Assembly: GCA_947565425.1 (NCBI GenBank)
Contig: CANOFW010000006.1
Span: forward strand, 1-64,000
Reading direction: 5' to 3'
Source of the DNA: an uncultured Lachnospiraceae bacterium
GTDB taxonomy: Bacteria; Bacillota; Clostridia; Lachnospirales; Lachnospiraceae
DNA length: 64,000 nucleotides
The notes beneath the pieces were generated by a model, which was not told the DNA's origin, ran no database searches, and saw only the letters and a program-made list of their open reading frames with translations. How positions within the stretch are numbered: position 1 is the first letter of the stretch; every line of letters starts with the position of its first letter. Below are positions 42,961 to 53,352 of the stretch, in pieces. The position numbers were made by a program, and so were the translations under genes.

Positions 42961-44853
42961 TCAATATTGGAATACAGCTACACCATATGGCGGCAAGGAA
43001 TATGCAAAGGAAAATGGCTGATTGTCGCACTCCTTTTTCACTGCTTTATACGTCAAAGGACGCTCTATGCCCTCCCCGCCGTATTTCTTATCGTCACTGT
43101 TCAAAATAAGCTTATACTGCTTCTTCAGCGGCACGCCTACACGGTAATCATCCCATGCCACCGGCGTAAAATTACAGATGAAAAGTAAATTCTTCTTGCC
43201 GTTCGCGCTCTTGCGCACAAAACTAAACACGCTGCGGGTATTATCATCAGCATTTATCCACTCAAAATTACTCCATTCTGTGTCTGCCTCATACATTGCC
43301 GGATATTTTCGATAAATATGCAGTAGATCTTTAAAATATGTCTGCAACTGACGATGTTGCGGTTCATCCAACAAGAACCAATCTAGTTCACGCTCCTCAC
43401 TCCACTCACGGAGCTGTCCAAATTCCTGCCCCATAAACAGCAATTTCTTGCCGGGATGCCCGATCATAAATCCATAACCAGCTTTTAAGTTGGCAAATTT
43501 GTCTTTGCCCTCACCCGGCATTTTGTTAATCATGGAGCATTTCAAATGCACAACCTCATCATGAGACAACACCAAAATATAATGTTCACTGCTGTTATAA
43601 CTCATGGCAAATGTCATGCGGTTATGATTATCTTTACGGAAATAGGGGTCAAGCTTCATATAGTCCAGGAAATCGTGCATCCAGCCCATATTCCATTTGA
43701 AACTGAAATTAAGCCCTTCCTCTTCCACGCCTCCGGTAACTCTAGGCCATGCTGTGGACTCCTCTGCAATCATCATTACGCCCGGATTTCTGCCGAGAAT
43801 CAGTGTATTGATATGTTTGAAAAACTCAATCGCTTCCAGATTCTTATTGCCGCCAAATTCATTGGCAACCCACTGCCCATCCTGTTTGCCGTAGTCAAGA
43901 TACAACATGGATGCTACCGCGTCCACACGAAGGCCGTCAATATGATAATGCTCTATCCACATCAGGGCGCTGCCAATAAGAAAATTCTTAACTTCTGTCT
44001 TACCATAATCAAATATTTTGGTACCCCAGTCAGGATGTTCGCCTTTTCTGGGGTCTGCATATTCAAACAGGCAGGTCCCGTCAAACTCTGCTAATCCATG
44101 CGCATCTCTGGGGAAATGTGCCGGTACCCAATCTAAGATTACACCGATATTGTTCTTATGCATGTAATTTACGAAATATGCAAAATCCTCCGGCGTACCG
44201 TACCTAGAAGTAGGCGCATAATATCCGGTCACCTGATAACCCCAGGAACCATCAAAGGGATATTCTGAAATGCCCATCATTTCCACATGTGTATAACCCA
44301 TCTCTTTTACATAAGAGGCAAGCTTTTCCGCCAGCTCGCGATAAGTATAGAATCCTTCATCGTCCCGGCCGGGATGACGCATCCAGGAACCAGGATGTAC
44401 CTCATAAATTGCCATCGGTTGGGCATGCACATCCTTACATGCCGCCCTCTTTTCCATCCATTTATCATCTGTCCATTTAATTTTGTTGATATCTGTGATT
44501 CTAGAAGCCGTCCCCGGGCGCAATTCTGCATAATTGGCATAAGGATCCGCTTTGTAGAGTTTTCTGCCGTCAGGCGTCTCTATATAAAATTTATACAAAT
44601 CGCCTTCCGCTGCTCCTGCTACAAACAACTCATACACACCCATTGGCTCGAGCCGTTTCATCTCATTGGCATCTTCCTTCCAATCATTAAATGTGCCGAT
44701 AACCGACACCTTAGCGGCATTAGGCGCCCACACTGCAAAATACACGCCTTCTTTGCCCCTTCTTTTTTCCGGATGCGCTCCAAGCTTCTTGTAAACATCA
44801 TAATGCGTTCCCTGCCCCAAGTAGTACATGTCCAATTCTGAAAAATGTTCCAT
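42961..44853 (-). CDS. glgB: 1,4-alpha-glucan branching enzyme
   Basis: Introduces alpha-1,6 branches into glycogen. From the ATG at 44853 (after AACAGGAGTGAAAGGT) it has 630 residues, the usual length. An N-terminal CBM48-like domain (YFAVWAPNAAKVSVIGTFND) precedes the GH13 barrel. The catalytic residues are in DGLRVDAVASMLYLDYG (nucleophile Asp), MIAEESTAWPRVTGG (Glu) and LSHDEVVH (Asp). A C-terminal beta domain closes the protein. No other glycogen gene is present in the window. It follows the TPR/AAA+ gene by 19 bp. Confidence 0.97.
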   Translation of the reverse strand: MEHFSELDMYYLGQGTHYDVYKKLGAHPEKRRGKEGVYFAVWAPNAAKVSVIGTFNDWKEDANEMKRLEPMGVYELFVAGAAEGDLYKFYIETPDGRKLYKADPYANYAELRPGTASRITDINKIKWTDDKWMEKRAACKDVHAQPMAIYEVHPGSWMRHPGRDDEGFYTYRELAEKLASYVKEMGYTHVEMMGISEYPFDGSWGYQVTGYYAPTSRYGTPEDFAYFVNYMHKNNIGVILDWVPAHFPRDAHGLAEFDGTCLFEYADPRKGEHPDWGTKIFDYGKTEVKNFLIGSALMWIEHYHIDGLRVDAVASMLYLDYGKQDGQWVANEFGGNKNLEAIEFFKHINTLILGRNPGVMMIAEESTAWPRVTGGVEEEGLNFSFKWNMGWMHDFLDYMKLDPYFRKDNHNRMTFAMSYNSSEHYILVLSHDEVVHLKCSMINKMPGEGKDKFANLKAGYGFMIGHPGKKLLFMGQEFGQLREWSEERELDWFLLDEPQHRQLQTYFKDLLHIYRKYPAMYEADTEWSNFEWINADDNTRSVFSFVRKSANGKKNLLFICNFTPVAWDDYRVGVPLKKQYKLILNSDDKKYGGEGIERPLTYKAVKKECDNQPFSFAYSLPPYGVAVFQY

Positions 44854-44872
44854 ACCTTTCACTCCTGTTCCT

Positions 44873-47731
44873 TTAATCTTCAAAATCCTTTTCCCTTAGG
44901 TACAAATAGCCTTCAGGATTAAATTTCTTCCCGCCAAATAATTTTTTCAGGCCCCCGCGCTCTGCTCTTGCAATCGCTTCATCCACAATTTCCTTCACCT
45001 CTGTCAGAGTCGTCGCCTCATCTAACTTCTGAATATTGCTAATTCGGTTATAAAGCGCCAGAATACCCATATCATCTATTTCACATTCCTGCTCATTTGC
45101 ATATGCCTTAGCAAACTCCACCAGCTCGTCGCTGGTAAAAATAGGTATCTTAATTCGTTCTGTAAATTTCTTGGCAAAGTTCACATCCAGGTTAAGAAGT
45201 TTCTCCATACCGCTGCTAGTATCTTCCATGATTACTAACAATCCATCTGTATTCTGTTCCATCAAAAGCGACAATGCAGTAGCTGTTTTCTTTGATATAT
45301 CTCCCGCCTTTTCAATGATAAGATAACCGCCTGCCACCTTTTTTATGAGCTGGCTTAATTCTTTCTGATTTAATGATTCCCCGGTAATCTTGCCAACTTT
45401 ACCATTGGCATGTTTGCTGTTCAATTTAATCACTTTAATCAAATCTGTTGCCAGCACTGTCTTACCGCTTCCTCTACCGCCTATAATTAAAATATTACCG
45501 CTTGAGGATGTATTGTCATTTCCCTTTCTGTGCAGGGCGCCCTCTAATACCTGGCACAACTGCTGCTCCATGCCGCTGATAGGAACAAAATAAGAAAAAA
45601 TCTTCTTCTGCTCAGGACTTAGCTTATTAATATGATCGCTTGATTCCTCAAGTTCAATTTTCGGAACACCAACTTTTTCCTTCTCTTCACGAGATACTTT
45701 TGCCGCCTCAAACACAGATTGAAGATATTGTCCAGCATCTTCCTTTTTAGAGGCAGACTTTGACTTCTTTTTCTCTTTCCCTTCATCTTCCACCACATTG
45801 CTCTTTTCCACAACCTTCTCGTCGGATACTCCATCCTCTGAATGAGCATTTTTCTTCGCTGCGGCTTCCTGCCGCATTTTTTCTAAATATTCTTCCGGTA
45901 TTTTCTCTCCGAGAATCTTCGCAGCTTCCTCCCATGTCGATATGGAATTAGAAATTTCCCCCATATCCCGCGTATCGCCAAGCGCCTGCGCATTCTCCAA
46001 CGTCTGAATGTCTTCCGGCAACGGTACATCCTGCGGCATTTGAATATCTTCCGGCAACGGTACATCCTGCGGCATTTGAATATCTTCCGGCAATGGTACG
46101 TCCTGCGGCATTTGAATATCTTCCGGCAACGGTACGTCCTGCGGCATTCTCTGCGACGGTTCTGTTTCTTCCGCCTTCTGCTCGTTGTCCAGTATCTGAA
46201 CTGGTTTTGACGTTTGTACGTCGCCCATCTTCTGCACATCTTCTGCCAGCGGCACACTCTCCACGCTCTGCATATCTTCTGCCAGCGGCATACCGTGCAT
46301 ATCTTCTGCTAGCGGTTCCCCTTCTATCATCTGCATATCTTCTGCTAAAGGCATACCCTGTATATCTTCTGCTAGCGGTTCCCCTTCTGCCATCTGCATA
46401 TCTTCTGTTAGCTGCTCACCTTCGACCGTCTGTATATCCTCCGACAAGCGTAGATTCTCTTCCATACCCGGTTCTTCAAGGGAAACACCCTGTAAATCCT
46501 GCGCTTCCATCAACTCACTGGGACTAACTCCAGCCTCAAGTTTTGGAATAATATCATGAAGCCGCTCCAATAAGTCCCATGCTTCCTGCATTGCGCGTGC
46601 TTTTGCAGACTCCAGCCTTTTTTGCTGCGCCGCTGCCATTGCAGTTTCCGCTGCAATTCTGGTTTTCTCCCAATCAGCCAAAACTTCCTCTATGCCAATT
46701 TGCCCATTAACCTGAGGTTCACGAATTCCGCCCCCTTCAACAGAAAAACTAATCTGCCCATCCCAATCTTCGGCAAGCATTTCCGCAAAATCATTCCTCA
46801 GTGTATTATCTATTTCTTCCTCTGTCTCAATATGCCCATACCGCTCTTCTTCCGCCGCACGGTTACCTTCCTCCACAGGAACCTGCAAATAGGGGATATC
46901 CTCTACCATCTTTTTGAGGTTATCCATCGTATCATTGACCGTCTCTTTCGTGTTGGCGTCCATAATCTGCTGCATACTTTTAGCAATTTCCGCCTGTAGA
47001 TTCTGTGTATTAAAACGTCCGGTATTTGCCGTAACTTTAGGAATTTGTATCGTCTCTTGCGCAAGCTCGCCTGACTCCAAGACATCAGAGCCATGCACCT
47101 TTACCACATTCCCCTTGCGCTGCATGAATTCCTGATACTTCTCTTGCTGTGTCAGCGTTAATGGCTGATGAAGCATTTTTAACTCCAGCGCCTTTTCCAC
47201 ATATTTGCTGTCGCCGATCCACAGTACCAACTCATCACAGACTTCCACACACCGCTCGCCGTTCCCAATTTTATGATACAGATATGCAAGCTCAAAGACC
47301 CACTCCTCGCGGTATTCCCGCTCCTTGAATTCTTCCAGAATATCTATTAACTGTGGCAAATCTGCACCGCTCATCTTTGCAATTTCATAGCGAAGAATAT
47401 ACTTCTGGTTATCGTAAGGTGCAACTTCCAGAAAATCCTCATAATAATCTTTCGCCTCGTCCAGATTTCCCATTTTCAGAGAAACCAATGTCAGACGATA
47501 CAATATATTCCTGCCTACAGCCGCGCGATCATAAGCCATCTGAAGAATCTCATAACTCTCATCGTATCGTTTACATCTGTCGTAAATCTCCCCTACCATG
47601 CACAAAGTCGCTGAACTCCTGACTTTTCGCCAGTTAATGGTATCAGCAATTTCTGCCGCAGTCTGATAATTCTTCTCTTCTACAAGGCTTTTCAACTGTT
47701 CCAGTTTTAACTTGTACTCGTATTTATCCAA
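44873..47731 (-). CDS. TPR/AAA+ protein with acidic repeat linker
   Basis: Product of 952 residues with a TTG start at 47731 (after GAGGTGAAATAG). The N-terminal 190 residues are TPR-like (VGEIYDRCKRYDESYEILQM, and several related helices). A Glu/Gln-rich linker follows, with 12-residue units such as MPQDVPLPEDIQ and variants EPLAEDMQ. The C-terminal AAA+ domain (about 740-930) has Walker A GGRGSGKT (751-758), but the Walker B reads GYLIIEKAG with an atypical acidic pair. The end carries RGGLKKLFGGKKF. It is reminiscent of the EccA/CbbX-type chaperone ATPases. Function is unknown. Confidence 0.75.
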   Translation of the reverse strand: MDKYEYKLKLEQLKSLVEEKNYQTAAEIADTINWRKVRSSATLCMVGEIYDRCKRYDESYEILQMAYDRAAVGRNILYRLTLVSLKMGNLDEAKDYYEDFLEVAPYDNQKYILRYEIAKMSGADLPQLIDILEEFKEREYREEWVFELAYLYHKIGNGERCVEVCDELVLWIGDSKYVEKALELKMLHQPLTLTQQEKYQEFMQRKGNVVKVHGSDVLESGELAQETIQIPKVTANTGRFNTQNLQAEIAKSMQQIMDANTKETVNDTMDNLKKMVEDIPYLQVPVEEGNRAAEEERYGHIETEEEIDNTLRNDFAEMLAEDWDGQISFSVEGGGIREPQVNGQIGIEEVLADWEKTRIAAETAMAAAQQKRLESAKARAMQEAWDLLERLHDIIPKLEAGVSPSELMEAQDLQGVSLEEPGMEENLRLSEDIQTVEGEQLTEDMQMAEGEPLAEDIQGMPLAEDMQMIEGEPLAEDMHGMPLAEDMQSVESVPLAEDVQKMGDVQTSKPVQILDNEQKAEETEPSQRMPQDVPLPEDIQMPQDVPLPEDIQMPQDVPLPEDIQMPQDVPLPEDIQTLENAQALGDTRDMGEISNSISTWEEAAKILGEKIPEEYLEKMRQEAAAKKNAHSEDGVSDEKVVEKSNVVEDEGKEKKKSKSASKKEDAGQYLQSVFEAAKVSREEKEKVGVPKIELEESSDHINKLSPEQKKIFSYFVPISGMEQQLCQVLEGALHRKGNDNTSSSGNILIIGGRGSGKTVLATDLIKVIKLNSKHANGKVGKITGESLNQKELSQLIKKVAGGYLIIEKAGDISKKTATALSLLMEQNTDGLLVIMEDTSSGMEKLLNLDVNFAKKFTERIKIPIFTSDELVEFAKAYANEQECEIDDMGILALYNRISNIQKLDEATTLTEVKEIVDEAIARAERGGLKKLFGGKKFNPEGYLYLREKDFED
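46007..46147 (-). repeat. 36-bp tandem repeats in the AAA+ protein linker
   Basis: Nearly four copies of a 36-bp unit encode MPQDVPLPEDIQ. The copies differ at only one or two bases, so the expansion is recent. Flanking stretches to about 46440 carry older, diverged units (EPLAEDMQ, MPLAEDMQ). Confidence 0.9.
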
Positions 47732-47885
47732 CTATTTCACCTCAGAATCTATGTTAAAGAGGTTGTCACACGGATAATCATTTCTATATCATAAAGCTCC
47801 ATTTCATGTGACAACTCCATTTTGCCCATACTTAGACATAGTCTAACATATTACCCCTGTATCTGTCAAAAATCTCAGTTGGAAA

Positions 47886-49244
47886 TTATTTCTTTTTCTT
47901 ATTCTTCTGTGAATCAAGTTTTCCTCTTAAAAAGCCAGACTTCCGTTTTTTATCTGCCTTTTTCTGATCCGCGCCATCTTCCTGATATTCAATAAACGCA
48001 TGATTCTCAACATCCAGTTTCTCAACGGAAACATACTCCTCACTGCTGAGAGGAAGCTGCTTTTTCTTTAAAATATGGTTGACCGTCCTGCGGAATACAT
48101 AGAAAATCACCGCAAATGTCGGCACACCGATTATCATTCCCAAAATTCCAAAAATACCGCCTCCCACAAGGATAGCAAATACAACCCAGAAAGACGAAAG
48201 TCCAGTTGATTCTCCTAAGATTGCCGGCCCAAGGATATTACCATCAAACTGCTGCAAAATGATGATAAAAATGATAAAGTACACGCCCTGGATTGGACTT
48301 GCCAGCATAATAAGAATCGCGCTCGGCACCGCACCCAGGTAAGGCCCAAAAAAGGGAATAACATTGGTAACGCCTACAATTACGCTTACTAACATAGCAT
48401 AAGGCATATTCATAAAATACAGACAAATGAAACACAAAATACCAATAATCAGGGAATCCAGAAGTTTTCCCGAAATAAATCCACCAAATATCTCGTTGCT
48501 TTTGTGAACGGTGTGAATAATCGCGTTTGCTGTTTTCCCAGGTAACAACGCATACATCAACTTCTTACTCTGCCCGATGAATTCCTCCTTGCTCATCAAC
48601 ACATAGATGGAAATGATAATACCAACCAACAAATGGAATAACACTCTTACCGCATTGATTACGCCAGTGGTAACGCCTACCATAATATTTTTCGTTTGAG
48701 GCAGGAAATCTGTTTTTGCCCAATTCTCAAAAAATTCCGTTGATTTCGTTAATCCAACTTCTAAATAACTGGAAATCTCACTATCACTGCTGACATATTC
48801 ATTCAGCCAGTCCATAAAATCATTTACCTGTTTCGGCAACGTACCAATCATCCCGTTGATACTCTTGTAAAGCTCTGGTATAACCATCAGCAGCAAAACA
48901 GCGATAATCAATATAAAGAAGATAAGTGCGCCAAGCACACTGGCTACTCTGACTAGTTTCTTTGCCTTCTCAGGATCTTTCATCTTCTTTTGCGCGAACG
49001 GCAGCAAATGACGTTCCTCAAAATTTACAACCGGCGTCATCAGATAGGCAATCACAAGACCGATTGTAATCGGCTGCAAAATACCTATCATCTTGCTGAC
49101 AATTGCCGTAAACCCATGATAACGGTCAATCAAAAAGAAAAATAACAAAGAACCGACAATTACCAAAAATGCAGTCAGCCCTATTGCTACATAGGGCCTT
49201 ATATTCCAGTTTACTTTTTCATTTGTATTCTTTTGTTCTTCCAC
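47886..49244 (-). CDS. AI-2E family transporter (PerM/YtvI type)
   Basis: Integral membrane protein of about 452 residues from a GTG at 49244, which follows AGAGGATG. An in-frame upstream start at 49292 would add 16 residues. Seven to eight hydrophobic segments are visible, with two pairs of helices flanking a longer soluble region (about 125-190). The characteristic segments NVIPFFGPYLGAVPSAILIM and the C-terminal FGILGMIIGVPTFAVI are present. A basic, Lys-rich tail ends the protein (SQKNKKKK). AI-2E transport is only the family name; substrates are unproven for most members. Confidence 0.9.
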   Translation of the reverse strand: MEEQKNTNEKVNWNIRPYVAIGLTAFLVIVGSLLFFFLIDRYHGFTAIVSKMIGILQPITIGLVIAYLMTPVVNFEERHLLPFAQKKMKDPEKAKKLVRVASVLGALIFFILIIAVLLLMVIPELYKSINGMIGTLPKQVNDFMDWLNEYVSSDSEISSYLEVGLTKSTEFFENWAKTDFLPQTKNIMVGVTTGVINAVRVLFHLLVGIIISIYVLMSKEEFIGQSKKLMYALLPGKTANAIIHTVHKSNEIFGGFISGKLLDSLIIGILCFICLYFMNMPYAMLVSVIVGVTNVIPFFGPYLGAVPSAILIMLASPIQGVYFIIFIIILQQFDGNILGPAILGESTGLSSFWVVFAILVGGGIFGILGMIIGVPTFAVIFYVFRRTVNHILKKKQLPLSSEEYVSVEKLDVENHAFIEYQEDGADQKKADKKRKSGFLRGKLDSQKNKKKK

Positions 49245-49316
49245 TATAAATACATCCTCTCGTTGCAAAGTCAGGGTATTGCTGACTTGCAATACCCTGC
49301 ATATATTTTCTTATAA

Positions 49317-51623
49317 TTACTCTGCCTTATAATAATTAATTAGACAGCCTTTGAGTATGATTGTACGCTCATCTTCTGTGAGCTCACCCATCTCAAGCGC
49401 AAACTCCTGCAAGCCCCCGTCTTTTACAACATAGGCTGGAATCTTCGTCTTACGCTCCTCTACTGCTTTGCGAATATCTGGAATAAAAATATAATCCCCA
49501 TTTGCAAAAGGAAGCTCTCCCGCCGGAATTAAAAACGGCAACATTCCCCAATTGATGAGATTGGAACGGTAACGCTTGGTCGCATATTCATTGGCAATAT
49601 TTGCCCATCCCCCAAGAACTTTCTGGCAAGATGCCGCCTGTTCTCTTGCCGAACCGTCTCCCGGTTTCACAGCAAAGATCGTACTTCCGAAACCAATAAC
49701 GCCTGGATTCCCCTCAGCAAATGATTTCTCTGGGAATGATTTGTTTACAGCTTCCATCACAGGCTTCAATTCCTCCACGGCATCCAGAGGACAACTTCCC
49801 TCTTCCACCGCTTTCTGTGCCTTTTGAATCTCCTTAGCTCGCCCAACGTACGCCGGATCCTTTCTGGACAGCGTAAACTCTGCCAAGCCCAAAGGATTAG
49901 AACGATAAGAAGAAGTTTCACCAGATGGAATCAACTCATCTGTGGTCGTTACCGGATCATGAATTTCCGAAACTACCTTTAACACCATGTTCTCCGGCAA
50001 TGCACTCATTGCCGGCCAATCCTTAATGTTAGGACCGAACTTGATTTCCTGTGCCGGATCAGCCACGCCCTTGCTGTCGAATACGCGGTTCGCGTATATT
50101 TTGCTATCAAAATAATACTTCTGATTCGTATAGTACACATCCATATCTGTAGCGGGCGTCAAATACCCTTTATTTGCTGCTGTCGCTGCAATAGAACGTG
50201 CATCCATCAAGGCAACGGAAGCAATCTGACCGCTCTGGAGCTTGCTTCCCTCACGATTGGGGAAATTCCTCGTAGAATGACGAATAGAAAAACCATTATT
50301 GCTCGGCGTATCGCCCGCACCAAAACATGGTCCGCAGAATGCTGTCTTTAAGACAGCTCCGGTCTCCATTAAGGTCTCCGCAGCGCCACTTCTAAGTAAT
50401 TCCATATAAATAGGCATACTTGCTGGATAGATGCTTAACGTAAATTCGTCGGATCCGATGCTTGCACCTTCCATAATGTCTGCCGCTGCGCAGATATTCT
50501 CAAACCCGCCGCCGGCACAGCCCGCAATAATTCCCTGGTCAACATAAAGCTTGCCATTTCTCACTTTATCCTTCAGCGTGAAGTCCACAGCACCATCCAG
50601 ACTCACCAATGCTTTCTTCTCACAGTCATCCAGAATATCCATAAGGTTCGCATTGAGTTCTTCAATCGTATAGGTATTGCTGGGATGGAAAGGCATGGCA
50701 ATCATTGGCTTCACCTTACCGAGATCCACTTCAATCATGCCATCATAGTATGCAACTTGTCCTGGGTTCAGTTCCTTGTAATCCTCTTTCCTCTTATGAA
50801 TCTCATAAAATTCACGGATTGTATCATCTGTCCGCCAGATAGAGGACAGGCAAGTTGTCTCCGTCGTCATAACATCAATGCCGATACGAAAATCTGCACT
50901 CAGATTAGAAACACCCGGTCCCACGAATTCCATTACTTTATTATTCACATAACCATTTGCAAACACGGCGCCGATAATTGCCAGCGCAACGTCTTGAGGC
51001 CCTACGCCATTCTGCGGTTTGCCGGTCAGATATACGCCGACCACCTTAGGCATGTTGATATCATATGTTTTATTCAGCAATTGTTTTACAAGCTCCGGTC
51101 CGCCTTCGCCCATAGCCATGGTGCCGAGTGCACCATAACGTGTGTGAGAATCTGAACCAAGAATCATCTTGCCGCCGCCCGCAAGCACCTCTCTGGCATA
51201 CTGATGGATGACCGCCTGGTGAGGTGGAACATATACGCCACCATACTTCTTAGCACATGACAAGCCAAACATGTGATCATCTTCATTGATGGTTCCGCCC
51301 ACTGCACAAAGAGAATTGTGGCAGTTGGTAAGCACATAGGGAACGGGAAACTTCTCTAATCCCGAAGCCCTTGCCGTCTGAATAATACCCACAAAAGTAA
51401 TGTCATGGGACGTCAATTTGTCAAACTTAATCTTAAGTTTATCCATATCCCCTGAAGTATTATGTTCAGAGAGGATTCCATATGCGATTGTATTTTGCGC
51501 CGCCTGTGCTTTATCCACTAACGCGCCTGTATTAGCTTTGATTGCCGCCGCTGCCTGTCCGTCATCGGGTATTAAGGTCTGCCCATTTACCAGATAAGCA
51601 CCACCGTCATATAATTTTATCAT
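49317..51623 (-). CDS. Aconitate hydratase family protein
   Basis: Fe-S hydratase of 768 residues, probable interconversion of citrate and isocitrate. The ATG at 51623 follows ATAGGAGGCAAATAC. Family features are [16 protein letters not shown], the [13 protein letters not shown] and [16 protein letters not shown] segments with cysteines suited to hold the cluster, and [15 protein letters not shown]. The C-terminal swivel domain contains [17 protein letters not shown] and [13 protein letters not shown]. The sequence resembles the clostridial hydratase/aconitase group rather than E. coli AcnA or AcnB, so the substrate is not certain. It is divergent from the AT-rich island. Confidence 0.93.
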   Translation of the reverse strand: MIKLYDGGAYLVNGQTLIPDDGQAAAAIKANTGALVDKAQAAQNTIAYGILSEHNTSGDMDKLKIKFDKLTSHDITFVGIIQTARASGLEKFPVPYVLTNCHNSLCAVGGTINEDDHMFGLSCAKKYGGVYVPPHQAVIHQYAREVLAGGGKMILGSDSHTRYGALGTMAMGEGGPELVKQLLNKTYDINMPKVVGVYLTGKPQNGVGPQDVALAIIGAVFANGYVNNKVMEFVGPGVSNLSADFRIGIDVMTTETTCLSSIWRTDDTIREFYEIHKRKEDYKELNPGQVAYYDGMIEVDLGKVKPMIAMPFHPSNTYTIEELNANLMDILDDCEKKALVSLDGAVDFTLKDKVRNGKLYVDQGIIAGCAGGGFENICAAADIMEGASIGSDEFTLSIYPASMPIYMELLRSGAAETLMETGAVLKTAFCGPCFGAGDTPSNNGFSIRHSTRNFPNREGSKLQSGQIASVALMDARSIAATAANKGYLTPATDMDVYYTNQKYYFDSKIYANRVFDSKGVADPAQEIKFGPNIKDWPAMSALPENMVLKVVSEIHDPVTTTDELIPSGETSSYRSNPLGLAEFTLSRKDPAYVGRAKEIQKAQKAVEEGSCPLDAVEELKPVMEAVNKSFPEKSFAEGNPGVIGFGSTIFAVKPGDGSAREQAASCQKVLGGWANIANEYATKRYRSNLINWGMLPFLIPAGELPFANGDYIFIPDIRKAVEERKTKIPAYVVKDGGLQEFALEMGELTEDERTIILKGCLINYYKAE

Positions 51624-51912
51624 GTATTTGCCTCCTATAATTTCTGGTATATAATCTTTTAAAATTTGCAAAAATATCTGCAATTCTCATTATAATGTGC
51701 CTGTCACGGAAATACAAGGACAAATTTTCTTAGAAATTTGGAAATAAATAATAGTTTGAAATTTTCTATGCAAAAGATAATTTCATATTTACATTTATAT
51801 ATACTTTATCAATTTAATAAATATTTTTTTCATATACAAGTTTTTATAGAAATTTTTATCATATTGCACTATAATATTTATAATAAGAATAATTGTAAGA
51901 GGGGAACATTTT
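51624..51912. promoter_or_regulatory. AT-rich divergent region between the aconitase and island genes
   Basis: This 289-bp stretch has no gene. From about 51,720 it becomes strongly AT-rich. A TATAAT at 51870-51875 is a candidate -10 for the island operon; no convincing -35 is seen at 17 bp. AAGAGGGG at the right end is the ribosome binding site of the first island gene. Confidence 0.5.
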
Positions 51913-53070
51913 TTGAAAAATATAAATATGTTATTTGAGAATAATGACCAATACGCATATAAAATTAATATTATAAAGGGTTCAATTGTATTTCAGGGTT
52001 ATGACAATAAATTTTCTGGTAACACTATATTAAAAATTATAAACTTTATAAATACTGTACACAAAAAATATAAAAATTCAAAAATAACTATAGTCTTCTT
52101 ATTTAAAGAAATAGAAATAGTGGACAAGCTATCCTATATATTGTTTGAATGTATATGTTACTATCTGATGAAAAATTGTCACCACAAAGTTTATTTATAT
52201 TGGAATCCCCAAGACAGTATTTTAACAAGAGGAATTTTTTTGTCACCTCTAAAATATCTAAACAATAATAAAAATAATTTAGATATTTTTTTACAGAAGT
52301 TTGAAAAAGACATTTATCAACGCCATTTTCGCAGATTAATAAGTAATGATAAAGAAACTACTAACTATCTTGGAAATTTATTGCAAGAACTGGACAGCTT
52401 TTTAAAATTCTTTTCCATAACAGAAGAATATCGAGATCAAATTTCAGAGGTAATTACTGAATTAACTGGAAACGCTTGTGAACATGGATGTACCGATTGT
52501 TTATTAGATATTGACATAACGGCTAGTTATAAGAAATCCATCGAAGGCATTCGACAAAAAGGCAATTTTTATGGCATCAATATTGCGATTGTTAATTTTT
52601 CTAATATACTACTTGGTGATGGAATAAAAGCAAAAATTGATAGTGGTAATTTAAACGAACCTAGATACATAGATTTAAGAAATGCATATAATTACCATAA
52701 AACATTTTTTACAGAAGATTATACATACGCAGACTTTTGCAATCTCTCTTCCTTACAGGATAAAATTTCTGGAAGAACAGATTATGGACCCTCAGGTGGT
52801 ACTGGACTTACAAAATTAATTCATTCTTTACAAAAAATCTCAGATGTTGACAAATGCTATGTCATCAGCGGACATAGAGGTGTCTTTTTTTTAAAAAATG
52901 TATTAAACTATGACGATAGAAACTGGCTTGGTTTCAATGAAGAAAAAGATTTTTTTCATGCCACACCAAAAAATGATGTCACAACTGAATGCTATATCTT
53001 CTTCCCCGGAACAGCCTATAATTTAAATTTTGTTATGAAAAGAGAGGATGATTACAATGACCACAATTAA
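51913..53070 (+). CDS. STAS-like/GHKL ATPase protein, AT-rich island
   Basis: Product of 385 residues with a TTG start at 51913, 8 bp after GAGGGG; the next in-frame ATG is 15 bp downstream. The first ~115 residues alternate strands and helices like a STAS fold (KINIIKGSIVFQGY, KITIVFLFKEIEIVDKLSYI). The C-terminal half is a GHKL (HATPase_c-like) domain: N-box ITELTGNACEHG (181-192) and glycine box YGPSGGTGLTKLIHSL (291-306). There is no HisKA helix pair, so it is more like anti-sigma-type or MORC-like ATPases than a sensor kinase. Codon use is strongly AT-biased compared with neighbours. It is the first gene of a three-gene unit. Confidence 0.82.
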   Translation: MKNINMLFENNDQYAYKINIIKGSIVFQGYDNKFSGNTILKIINFINTVHKKYKNSKITIVFLFKEIEIVDKLSYILFECICYYLMKNCHHKVYLYWNPQDSILTRGIFLSPLKYLNNNKNNLDIFLQKFEKDIYQRHFRRLISNDKETTNYLGNLLQELDSFLKFFSITEEYRDQISEVITELTGNACEHGCTDCLLDIDITASYKKSIEGIRQKGNFYGINIAIVNFSNILLGDGIKAKIDSGNLNEPRYIDLRNAYNYHKTFFTEDYTYADFCNLSSLQDKISGRTDYGPSGGTGLTKLIHSLQKISDVDKCYVISGHRGVFFLKNVLNYDDRNWLGFNEEKDFFHATPKNDVTTECYIFFPGTAYNLNFVMKREDDYNDHN

Positions 53071-53338
53071 TTTAGAATTTCCTAAAAGCGAAACAAGACT
53101 AGCTGGTTTTCCATACGGTGAGAATGTTTATCAAAGCCAAGCAAAAGAAAAAATATCTTTTGATGAGAAAATCACAATCATTTTTCCAGATCAAATTGAA
53201 AAAGTCGCTTCTTCCTTTGTACAGGGATTTTTTGCAAATATTGTTATGGAAATCGGATATAAAGGAATAGAAAAAAACGTTATTATTAAGACTAAAAACG
53301 AAAACCTTACATCTTCTATTCGTAAAAATATTTATTGA
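53057..53338 (+). CDS. STAS-like DUF4325 protein
   Basis: Product of 93 residues from the ATG at 53057, preceded by GAGAGG; an in-frame ATG three codons upstream is possible. The fold resembles STAS-like DUF4325 proteins: ITIIFPDQIEKVASSFVQGF (about 39-58), then FANIVMEIGYKGIEKNVIIK. It overlaps the ATPase gene by 14 bp, so translation is coupled. A small STAS protein next to a GHKL ATPase parallels partner-switch pairs such as SpoIIAA/SpoIIAB. No phospho-acceptor Ser is obvious beyond the VASSF position. Confidence 0.72.
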   Translation: MTTINLEFPKSETRLAGFPYGENVYQSQAKEKISFDEKITIIFPDQIEKVASSFVQGFFANIVMEIGYKGIEKNVIIKTKNENLTSSIRKNIY

Positions 53339-53352
53339 TCGAGGTGACACTT

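Noticed and set aside
43546-44094. Long plus-strand frames over glgB
   Set aside because: Antisense of conserved GH13 coding sequence.
46007-46440. Regular repeats that could suggest a CRISPR array
   Set aside because: They are in-frame coding repeats without unique spacers, inside the TPR/AAA+ gene, as are those at 9424-9639.
51624-51912. Attachment site or phage origin at the island's left edge
   Set aside because: No integrase, tRNA end, or matching direct repeat at the right edge could be found by eye.
53099-53350. 83-residue minus-strand frame inside the island
   Set aside because: Antisense of the STAS-like gene, with no ribosome binding site; AT-rich shadow.
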